9,090 nucleotides of DNA from JAGPUQ01 sp036677085 (lineage in GTDB: Bacteria; Pseudomonadota; Gammaproteobacteria; Pseudomonadales; Porticoccaceae): contig JAKFFI010000033.1 of NCBI GenBank assembly GCA_036677085.1, positions 1 through 9,090 on the forward strand. Reading direction: 5' to 3'. The notes beneath the pieces were generated by a model. The model was given only the letters and a program-made list of their open reading frames with translations. It did no database searches and was not told the DNA's origin. Shown here piece after piece: positions 1 through 3,780 of the stretch (position 1 is the first letter of the stretch; the number at the start of each line of letters is the position of its first letter). Made by a program: the position numbers and the translations under genes.

Positions 1-5
1 GACGG

Positions 6-11
6 TATAAT
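6..11 (+). promoter_or_regulatory. Probable -10 box of the tRNA-Ser promoter
   Basis: A perfect TATAAT hexamer lies about 60 bases before the tRNA on the same strand; transcription would start near base 18. The matching -35 element would fall outside the window, so the promoter cannot be confirmed. A 7-bp inverted repeat (GGTACCG at 30-36, CGGTACC at 46-52) sits in the leader between this box and the tRNA. Confidence 0.5.
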
Positions 12-71
12 GGCCGCCCCGCTGGGGGTGGTACCGGGTGATTGACGGTACCGCGCCCGAGAAATCGTGCA

Positions 72-159
72 GGAAGGGTGGCAGAGCGGTTGAATGCAAC
101 GGTCTTGAAAACCGTCGATGGGCGACCATCCGTGGGTTCGAATCCCACCCCTTCCGCCA
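72..159 (+). tRNA. tRNA-Ser (anticodon UGA)
   Basis: A complete class II tRNA with encoded CCA. The acceptor stem pairs GGAAGGG (72-78) with CCCTTCC (149-155), followed by discriminator G156 and CCA 157-159. The anticodon stem is 99-103/111-115 with loop CTTGAAA, giving anticodon TGA at 106-108. The long variable arm (stem GATGG/CCATC) is the mark of a serine tRNA, and the T arm is GTGGG-TTCGAAT-CCCAC (132-148). It reads UCN serine codons. Serine tRNA genes are frequent insertion sites for mobile DNA, and an integron remnant follows directly, but I saw no second copy of the tRNA 3' end in the window. Confidence 0.97.
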
Positions 160-168
160 TCTAACCGG

Positions 169-184
169 CGGCTGAATCCAGCCG
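169..184 (+). terminator. Short hairpin after tRNA, possible terminator
   Basis: CGGCTG (169-174) and CAGCCG (179-184) form a 6-bp stem with a 4-base loop ten bases after the tRNA. There is no T run behind it, so as an intrinsic terminator it is weak; it could equally be a processing or Rho-related structure. Confidence 0.25.
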
Positions 185-207
185 ACCCACCACTCCCCGT
201 TCCAACC

Positions 208-383
208 GTTGCATCGTGCATCCGCCGCACCCAATCGACGTAGGTGTCCGGAGCGCGGGTTCTGCAATTCAATCAACGGATACGGGCGCGAACCTCGTCA
301 AGCAGTTTCGATTTGGCGGCTGCGCCTGAGGTGGGATCGACGGGTGCTTTTGGGTGCTCTGCAACCTTTGACGTGACCGACAA
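208..383 (-). pseudogene. intI: Truncated, stop-interrupted integron integrase (IntI/XerC-like) N-terminal remnant
   Basis: Reading the minus strand from a TTG at 383-381 gives 36 codons ending KLLDEVRARIR, then a TGA stop at 275-273. The same frame continues with LNCRTRAPDTYVDWVRRM. Together these follow the N-terminal SAM-like DNA-binding domain of IntI and XerC-type tyrosine recombinases, whose usual pattern is LLDxVRxxIRxxHYSxRTExxYVxWVRRF. After about codon 58 the resemblance stops near base 208, and the tRNA lies only some 50 bases further on. The catalytic domain with its R-H-R-Y residues is therefore absent and the gene is dead. Its divergent orientation to the cassettes, with an attI-like core 80 bases before its start, is the normal integron layout. 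The family call rests on a short stretch; a phage or Xer-type integrase is the alternative. The TTG start is a guess. Confidence 0.65.
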
Positions 384-395
384 ACTCTGTCTAAT
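368..395 (+). promoter_or_regulatory. Candidate cassette promoter (Pc)
   Basis: TTGACG (368-373) and TCTAAT (390-395) each match five of six sigma70 consensus positions and are 16 bases apart. Transcription would start near 402, run through the attI core and reach the first cassette gene at 486. Overlap with the start region of intI and orientation towards the cassettes are as expected for an integron Pc. No expression evidence is available from sequence. Confidence 0.42.
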
Positions 396-402
396 CTGCC
401 AG
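387..402 (-). promoter_or_regulatory. Candidate LexA (SOS) box upstream of intI remnant
   Basis: CTGT (387-390), eight spacer bases, then CCAG (399-402) differ by one base from the proteobacterial LexA operator CTGT-N8-ACAG. The site lies four bases upstream of the presumed intI start. LexA control of intI promoters is established for many integrons. The box also overlaps the -10 of the candidate cassette promoter on the other strand. A match of this length can arise by chance, so this is a candidate only. Confidence 0.35.
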
Positions 403-414
403 CGTCGAACATTC

Positions 415-455
415 GGCACCCCAGAGGTGTAATGCAAGACGCCTTTTGGGGTGCC
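415..455. repeat. Inverted repeat in the attI-like leader
   Basis: GGCACCCCA (415-423) is perfectly complementary to TGGGGTGCC (447-455), and pairing can extend a few bases inward with G-T pairs. It lies between the intI start and the attI core. It has no T tail, so a terminator is unlikely; an attI accessory site or an operator are possible roles. Confidence 0.5.
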
Positions 456-485
456 TAATTGTAGTTGGGCGACTTGGAGAAGCTC

Positions 486-839
486 ATGAAACGTAATTTG
501 TGTTCACTCATAGCTCTTTGCTTTTGTTCTGTACCGTTGGGAGCGTGGGCAGCAGGTCTAACAGCGGAACAAAGCAAAGAGCTGACAGTATTTGGCGGCA
601 AAGCTATGGGAGCAAACGTCGGCGTTGCTGATATAAAAAATGTGATAACCGGTGCAGATCTCAATAAGCTTGTAGCTACAGGAATAAACCTAAACCAGTT
701 TTTGTGCGCCACCGTTACAGATATTCGCCCCCTCAAAGTAGAAAGCACATATGAGGTTACTTGTATTGCGTATCGGAACGGAACAGCCAAGAAGGCTTAT
801 ATCGTAGACGCGCTGAAAGGCATTGCGTTTGAACCGTAG
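486..839 (+). CDS. Small secreted protein of unknown function, cassette 1
   Basis: The product has 117 residues and I do not recognise the family. Residues 1-22 form a signal peptide (positive MKR start, hydrophobic core, AWA just before the likely cut), so the mature protein of about 95 residues should be periplasmic or secreted. It has two cysteines after the signal, C74 and C93, which could form a disulfide, and no membrane segment or lipobox. The ATG at 486 is chosen because GGAGA at 476-480 is well placed and the signal peptide begins cleanly there; the in-frame TTG at 465 lies within the recombination core. Base composition is clearly lower in GC than gloC or the RND genes, which fits an acquired cassette. 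The gene fills its cassette almost exactly: its stop is two bases before the attC R'' box. It has no promoter of its own that I can see and probably depends on the upstream Pc candidate. Confidence 0.8.
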   Translation: MKRNLCSLIALCFCSVPLGAWAAGLTAEQSKELTVFGGKAMGANVGVADIKNVITGADLNKLVATGINLNQFLCATVTDIRPLKVESTYEVTCIAYRNGTAKKAYIVDALKGIAFEP

Positions 840-841
840 TC

Positions 842-910
842 GCCCAACCATGCGTTCAAGCCGACCGGTCATAAGAAGCCATGGCCGGCGGCTTAACTTG
901 AGCGCTAGGC
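842..910 (+). other. attC site 1 (end of cassette 1)
   Basis: The site runs from R'' GCCCAAC (842-848) to R' GCTAGGC (904-910). Inside are L''-like GCGTTCAAGCCG (852-863) and L'-like CGGCTTAACTTGAGCG (889-904), which pair with extrahelical bases as in typical attC sites. CCGACCGGTC and GGCCGGCGG extend the arm around a short variable loop. The R' box has C at the second position instead of T. R'' is the exact complement of the GTTGGGC core at 464-470, so both ends of one cassette are recognised independently. Confidence 0.8.
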
Positions 911-952
911 ACCGCTTGAAAAAATCTGCCAGCCAAGCAAGGAGCACTTCGC

Positions 953-1153
953 AAAAGTTAGGGGTCAGGTCGTGTAGCGTGCATTAGCCTTGGAAAGTCA
1001 GCTTTCCATCGGAGGGCGATCCGGCTGGCCGTTGATCGGTGCATGCTGAAGATAGCAAGCGCCTTCAAACTCGACTCGCACCGGATGGGCCATGTTTCGA
1101 ATCTATCAGGGAAAAGCGGGTCATGCGCGATACACGACCTGCCCCCGATGTTG
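953..1153 (-). mobile_element. RAYT-derived non-autonomous element (MITE-like), copy 1
   Basis: A 186-bp core (961-1146) is bounded by inverted repeats: GGGGTCAGGTCGTGTA (961-976) and TACACGACCTGCCCCC (1131-1146), one base from perfect. Copy 2 at 1960-2160 has a core of the same length with 11 differences, about 94% identity; shared sequence extends 8 bases to the left and 7 to the right of the core. No transposase is encoded; a short minus-strand reading frame resembles the start of a RAYT (REP-associated Y1) transposase, so it looks like an internal deletion derivative moved in trans. I see no clear target duplication. Confidence 0.75.
998..1093 (-). pseudogene. N-terminal stub of a RAYT/Y1 transposase inside element copy 1
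   Basis: From ATG at 1093-1091 the minus strand encodes 31 residues beginning MAHPVRVEFEGACY and stopping at 1000-998. RAYT transposases typically begin MARPLRxExxGAxYHVxxRG, so the first 14 residues fit and the rest does not. The catalytic HUH motif and tyrosine are absent. In copy 2 the same position reads AGG instead of ATG, so that stub has lost its start. Confidence 0.45.
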
Positions 1154-1195
1154 TGCGGCGAGGTGTTTGGATAAAGGCAAGTGGAAAAGGGGAAA

Positions 1196-1324
1196 ATGCC
1201 CGATGACAAGGCACCCCAACAACGATCCACTGAGTCAGAGAAGAGAAGCCTGCCGATGAATTGCCGATTCACAGCACAAGAAAAGCTGCGTATTCTTGGG
1301 CTAGTTTTTCTACAGGCTCGTTAG
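1196..1324 (+). CDS. Possible 42-residue small protein of unknown function
   Basis: An ATG at 1196 preceded by a strong Shine-Dalgarno-like AAAAGGGGA opens a 42-codon frame ending in TAG at 1322-1324. The product is charged at its N-terminal half (DDK, ESEKR) and ends in a short hydrophobic stretch ILGLVFL. I recognise no family. The good ribosome site and position ahead of the cassette gene at 1378 are the only support; it could be a decayed fragment or a leader peptide. Confidence 0.28.
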   Translation: MPDDKAPQQRSTESEKRSLPMNCRFTAQEKLRILGLVFLQAR

Positions 1325-1377
1325 CCAGCCCAAAGTCCCCGCACCATGATCAACATTCACGCCCGAAGGAGTTACAA

Positions 1378-1827
1378 ATGGAGCAGTTGACCATGATTTG
1401 CCGCGGATGCGGCAAGACCATTCCCCTCATAGGCAAGGTTTGCCCGCATTGCCAGAGAGACAAGACGGCGGACGCCGAAGAGCACAGCCGCAGCTACCTA
1501 ATAATCATGGGCGGGTGCATAGTCGGACTAATCTTGGGCTTTGCTGTGACAGACGGCTTTCTAGCCAATATCGCTGGAGCGTTTGTCGGAACGTTCGTGG
1601 GTGGCTTGATAGCAATGGTTGTCAGCCTCGCGACCGGAAGCTCAAAGACGGAGAGTCAACCACCAGAGGTGAGGATTGCCCAGCAATCAAAGACTTCGCA
1701 GGAGTCGCAAGCGCCAGAACCAAGTGCTGAAGCCCGCCTTTCCAATCTGGAGACACTTCGAGCCAAGGGAATGGTTTCTCCGGAAGAATATGCAGAAAAG
1801 CGCTCCGAGATACTGCGTTCACTCTGA
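1378..1827 (+). CDS. Zinc-ribbon, two-TM, SHOCT-domain membrane protein
   Basis: A 149-residue protein in three parts. Residues 8-25 form a zinc ribbon with C8-x2-C11 and C22-x2-C25. Residues about 40-58 and 61-86 are two glycine-rich membrane segments. After a polar, Ser/Gln/Glu-rich linker (about 88-118), residues 120-149 match the SHOCT domain (LSNLETLRAKGMVSPEEYAEKRSEIL), a short C-terminal oligomerisation-type motif of unknown exact role. A longer in-frame start at 1261 exists, but AAGGAG at 1366-1371 with six-base spacing, and the ribbon beginning at once, favour ATG 1378. The protein probably sits in the inner membrane; no enzyme motif is visible. It lies between the two RAYT-derived elements and is followed after 21 bases by an attC-like site, so it is probably an integron cassette gene. 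Function unknown. Confidence 0.82.
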   Translation: MEQLTMICRGCGKTIPLIGKVCPHCQRDKTADAEEHSRSYLIIMGGCIVGLILGFAVTDGFLANIAGAFVGTFVGGLIAMVVSLATGSSKTESQPPEVRIAQQSKTSQESQAPEPSAEARLSNLETLRAKGMVSPEEYAEKRSEILRSL

Positions 1828-1848
1828 ACCGCCGACAACATTGAAAGT

Positions 1849-1955
1849 GACTAACCCATCGCTCCAGCGGGACAACTGCCGGCAAGCCGGCAGCTGCCCC
1901 TGTGGGGTCGGTGGCCGGGCCATTCCGGCTCACTCGAACCTGAAAGAAGTTAGGG
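1849..1955 (+). other. Putative attC site 2, structured, edges degraded
   Basis: The stretch starts with an R''-like GACTAAC (1849-1855) followed by CCATCGCTCCAGCGGGAC, a sequence style seen in environmental attC sites. It then has a strong hairpin: CTGCCGGC (1876-1883), AA, GCCGGCAG (1886-1893), extended outward to 1869/1900 with two A-C mismatches. It continues to an L'-like CGGCTCACTCGAAC (1926-1939). A GTTAGGG at 1949-1955 could be R' but differs from GTTRRRY at the last base and is ten bases further out than expected. The site abuts element copy 2, whose insertion may have disturbed it. The hairpin could also act as an end-of-transcript structure for the SHOCT gene. Confidence 0.5.
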
Positions 1956-1959
1956 GTCA

Positions 1960-2160
1960 AAAAGTTAGGGGTCAGGTCGTGTAACGTGCATTGGCCTTGG
2001 AAAGGCAGCTTTTCATCGGCGGGCGATCCGGCTGGCCGTTGATCGGTGCATGTTGAAGATAGCAAGCGCCTTCAAACTCGATTCACACCGGATGGGCCCT
2101 GTTTCGAATCTATCAGCGAAAAGCGGGTCATGCGCGATACACGACCTGACCCCGATGTTG
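1960..2160 (-). mobile_element. RAYT-derived non-autonomous element, copy 2
   Basis: The core at 1968-2153 is bounded by perfect 16-bp inverted repeats GGGGTCAGGTCGTGTA and TACACGACCTGACCCC. It has the same orientation as copy 1, exactly 1007 bp away. At its left side AAGTTAGGGGTCA occurs twice in tandem (1947-1959 and 1962-1974), which may be the remains of another element end or a slippage event. From 2161 to 2225 I see only unremarkable AT-richer DNA with a 6-bp hairpin (2189-2194/2200-2205), so this part holds no gene. Confidence 0.75.
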
Positions 2161-2225
2161 CAAAACTATTTACGCGCCTGTCATTCAAATATTCCGACCG
2201 AATATCGGCAATACGGTGTGGCGCG

Positions 2226-2288
2226 GCCTAACCATTCGCTGCAGGCGCGACGGCCCTGCGGGCCGCTGCCTGATCTCAAACGTTGGCG
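2226..2288 (+). other. attC site 3
   Basis: R'' GCCTAAC (2226-2232) is followed by CATTCGCTGCAGGC. CAGGC (2242-2246) pairs with GCCTG (2268-2272), and inside this CGGCCC-TGC-GGGCCG (2251-2265) forms the terminal hairpin. The right side reads TGATCTCAAAC and then GTTGGCG (2282-2288). The order and the TGATCTCAAACGTT style are typical of attC, but the last two bases of R' deviate from GTTRRRY. Those bases belong to the next cassette, so the deviation may reflect that cassette's own end. Confidence 0.72.
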
Positions 2289-2320
2289 CCAACCATATTC
2301 ACGTATGGCTTTTTATATGG
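2282..2320. promoter_or_regulatory. Palindromic DNA ahead of brnT, possible operator
   Basis: GTTGGCGCCAAC (2282-2293) is a perfect 12-base palindrome spanning the attC/cassette junction. It is followed by CCATA (2293-2297) and TATGG (2304-2308), a 5-bp inverted repeat, and another ATATGG (2315-2320). BrnA-type antitoxins bind such symmetric sites to repress their own operon, so an operator is plausible. I could not find a convincing -35/-10 pair. Confidence 0.3.
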
Positions 2321-2340
2321 TCCAATGTTACGCTGTGTCC

Positions 2341-2631
2341 ATGGCAAAAACTCGCTTTGATTGGGACCCCGACAAGGACGCTGAAAATCAGGGAAAGCAC
2401 GGGGTATCGTTCTCCTGTGCCCAATACGCCTTTGAGGACCCGCAGCGCGTGATTGCCAGGGACGAGACGCACAGCCAGACCGAAGAGCGGTTCTATTGCT
2501 TTGGCGAAGTTGCTGGTGGTGTGCTCACGGTGCGGTTCACTTACCGCGCTTCGGTTATCCGAATCATCGGCGCCGGCTATTGGCGCAAAGGCAAGGTCAT
2601 TTATGAGCGCGAAAATCAAATACACCGATGA
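2341..2631 (+). CDS. brnT: BrnT family type II toxin (ribonuclease)
   Basis: The 96-residue product opens with the family pattern FDWDPDKDAENQGKHGVSF (BrnT/DUF497: FxWDxxKxxxNxxKHGVxF). It continues with the conserved AFEDPQRV, an ERFYCFGEV strand, LTVRFTYR and IRIIGAGYWRKGK. BrnT toxins have a RelE-like fold and cut RNA, halting translation; they are neutralised by BrnA. The length equals the usual 90-100 residues. The ATG at 2341 is chosen because the family N-terminus starts there; in-frame ATGs at 2305 and 2320 would add residues with no family match. No good Shine-Dalgarno is visible before 2341, which leaves the start slightly uncertain. It overlaps brnA by 29 bases, so the two are translationally coupled. 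It looks intact. Its position right behind an attC makes it a cassette gene, as is common for TA pairs in chromosomal integrons. Confidence 0.9.
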   Translation: MAKTRFDWDPDKDAENQGKHGVSFSCAQYAFEDPQRVIARDETHSQTEERFYCFGEVAGGVLTVRFTYRASVIRIIGAGYWRKGKVIYERENQIHR

Positions 2632-2884
2632 GCCCCTTGGTAAGGTTCAGGTCGTTCCCGACTTCCTTCCTTCGCCAGCCGAATTGGCATTTCGTGAAGA
2701 AGGTGTGAAGGTAACCCTGGCGCTGAGCAAGAAGAGCATCGAGTTTTTCAAAGCGGAAGCCACAAAGCATCACACGCAGTACCAGCGCATGATCAGGCGG
2801 CTTCTCGACGCGTACGTTGACAGCCAAGCCCCAACCCGGCAGTCCTCACGGACGCTGCGCGATAAGACCGCGCAGCGCCGGTGA
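2603..2884 (+). CDS. brnA: BrnA family antitoxin
   Basis: A 93-residue partner of brnT. The C-terminal half VKVTLALSKKSIEFFKAEA followed by YQRMIRRLLDAYV is the BrnA ribbon-helix-helix pattern (VTLRLDxxVLEFFKxxGxGYQTRINxxLRxYV), used for DNA binding and dimerisation. The N-terminal half should wrap around the toxin. The family usually has GKGYQTRIN here; this protein has TKHHTQYQRMIRR, a divergent form. ATG at 2603 has AAGG at 2593-2596 in front and lies inside the end of brnT, giving coupled synthesis. The basic tail after residue 75 (RQSSRTLRDKTAQRR) is longer than in many relatives. BrnA normally represses its own operon together with the toxin. Confidence 0.85.
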   Translation: MSAKIKYTDEPLGKVQVVPDFLPSPAELAFREEGVKVTLALSKKSIEFFKAEATKHHTQYQRMIRRLLDAYVDSQAPTRQSSRTLRDKTAQRR

Positions 2885-2889
2885 CCTCT

Positions 2890-2901
2890 GACCTGCCCCC
2901 G
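2890..2901. repeat. Possible terminal fragment of the RAYT-derived element
   Basis: GACCTGCCCCCG is identical to the right end of element copy 1 (1136-1147). Only 12 bases match, so this may be chance. The rest of 2885-3069 holds no gene that I can support and no convincing attC to close the brnTA cassette. Confidence 0.2.
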
Positions 2902-3011
2902 CCCAGCCGTACCAACGGAGAGTAGAGCCGTCCGTCAAACCCTGCCGAATGACTGATATGGCTAAACGGGGCACGTCACCTGGGCGTACTTGGTCGCTCG
3001 GCGCCTGGCCG

Positions 3012-3038
3012 TTAACCCGGCGCTCGAAATGGTATTCT
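3012..3038 (+). promoter_or_regulatory. Weak promoter candidate for gloC
   Basis: TTAACC (3012-3017) and TATTCT (3033-3038) are 15 bases apart, about 30 bases before the gloC start. Hexamer quality is moderate and spacing is short. It is the best pair I find in this intergenic stretch. Confidence 0.22.
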
Positions 3039-3069
3039 CTCGTGCTGCCAACATTGCACGCAGGCCACG

Positions 3070-3714
3070 ATGAAGTTTCTGATCATTCCCGTCACTCCCT
3101 ATCAGCAGAATTGCAGCCTCATCTGGTGCGAGGAAACCATGAAGGGCGCGCTGGTCGACCCCGGCGGTGACCTGGATGAACTCCTGACCGCCGTCGCCGA
3201 ACAGGGCGTGACGCTCGAAAAAATCCTCTGCACCCACGGGCACCTCGACCATGTGGGCGGCGTCGCGGCGCTGGCGCGCCAGCAGCATCTGCCCATCGAA
3301 GGACCGCAGCGCGAGGACAGCTTCTGGATCGACAAGCTTGCGGAGCAGTGCCGCATGTTCGGCTTTCCGCCCACCGACAGCTTCACGCCCGACCGCTGGC
3401 TGGAGGACGGCGATACCGTGACCGTCGGCAACCAGACTTTGCAGGTGCTGCACTGCCCCGGCCACACCCCCGGGCACCTGGTGTTCTTCGATCCCGTCAC
3501 CCGCATCGCCATGGTGGGCGACGTGCTGTTCCAGGGTTCCGTGGGTCGTACCGATTTTCCCAAGGGAAACTTCGACACCCTCGTGCATTCGATTCGCGAA
3601 AAGCTGTTTCCCCTGGGGGACGATGTGGGCTTCATTCCCGGCCACGGCCCCATGTCCACCTTCGGCGCGGAACGCAAGATGAACCCTTTCGTGGCGGATC
3701 TGAATTTCGGCTGA
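3070..3714 (+). CDS. gloC: Metallo-beta-lactamase-fold hydrolase, type II glyoxalase GloC (YcbL)
   Basis: A 214-residue protein, close to the 215 of E. coli YcbL/GloC and colinear with it from MKFxIIPVTPYQQN to the end. It hydrolyses S-D-lactoylglutathione, completing methylglyoxal detoxification with glyoxalase I in the cytoplasm. The metal site is complete: T55-H56-x-H58-x-D60-H61, H132 in HCPGHTPGH, D151 in GDVLFQGSVGRTDFPKG, and H192 in PGHGPMSTFG. The C-terminal ERKMNPFV (about 201-208) is a hallmark of the YcbL group; the GloB C-terminal domain that holds the glutathione moiety is absent, as expected. Only a weak AGG (3062-3064) precedes the ATG. It is the first normal high-GC chromosomal gene to the right of the integron debris. 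A broader role on other thioesters cannot be excluded. Confidence 0.93.
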   Translation: MKFLIIPVTPYQQNCSLIWCEETMKGALVDPGGDLDELLTAVAEQGVTLEKILCTHGHLDHVGGVAALARQQHLPIEGPQREDSFWIDKLAEQCRMFGFPPTDSFTPDRWLEDGDTVTVGNQTLQVLHCPGHTPGHLVFFDPVTRIAMVGDVLFQGSVGRTDFPKGNFDTLVHSIREKLFPLGDDVGFIPGHGPMSTFGAERKMNPFVADLNFG

Positions 3715-3730
3715 ATCGCGGGCGAGCATC

Positions 3731-3759
3731 TTAACAAATCACTTTAACATCTTTATAAA
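3731..3759 (+). promoter_or_regulatory. Sigma70-type promoter of the LLM oxidoreductase gene
   Basis: TTAACA (3731-3736) and TATAAA (3754-3759) are separated by the ideal 17 bases in an AT-rich stretch that stands out in this GC-rich region. Transcription would begin near 3766, leaving a leader of about 15 bases with AGGTGA (3769-3774) as ribosome site. The oxidoreductase is thus probably transcribed independently of gloC. Confidence 0.65.
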
Positions 3760-3780
3760 TCAATTTATTAGGTGAATATC

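Larger units (their letters stand above)
384..470 (+). other. attI-like integration region with core site GTTGGGC
   Basis: The stretch between the intI remnant and the first cassette ends in GTTGGGC (464-470), which fits the integron core GTTRRRY; recombination would cut after G464. TTGGGC would be the first six bases of cassette 1. This is supported by the exact complement GCCCAAC at the other end of the cassette (842-848), the relation expected between a cassette's leading end and its own attC R'' box. The outer limits of attI cannot be set by eye. Confidence 0.55.

Noticed and set aside
72..159. tRNA 3' end as an att site of a tRNA-targeted genomic island
   Set aside because: I found no second copy of the tRNA 3' end in the window and no matching intact integrase; the downstream recombinase remnant fits an integron.
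244..432. Plus-strand 62-codon open frame starting with GTG
   Set aside because: It runs opposite the intI remnant, has no ribosome site and no recognisable content; the minus-strand reading explains the sequence better.
1869..1900. Intrinsic terminator after the SHOCT gene
   Set aside because: The hairpin is strong but has no T run; its place within an attC-like arrangement explains it better.
953..2160. CRISPR-like repeat pair
   Set aside because: Only two copies of 200 bp, with inverted ends and a gene between; this is a mobile-element pattern.
2050..2340. Extended start for brnT giving a 193-residue protein
   Set aside because: The added part is element copy 2 and attC DNA; family similarity begins at 2341.
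2901..2950. A fourth attC after brnA
   Set aside because: Stretches such as CCCAGCC and CGTCAAACC are suggestive, but no complementary R''/R' boxes or arms could be paired.
2962..3729. Minus-strand 255-codon open frame
   Set aside because: It is antisense to gloC, which has complete family motifs; long antisense frames are usual in GC-rich genes.
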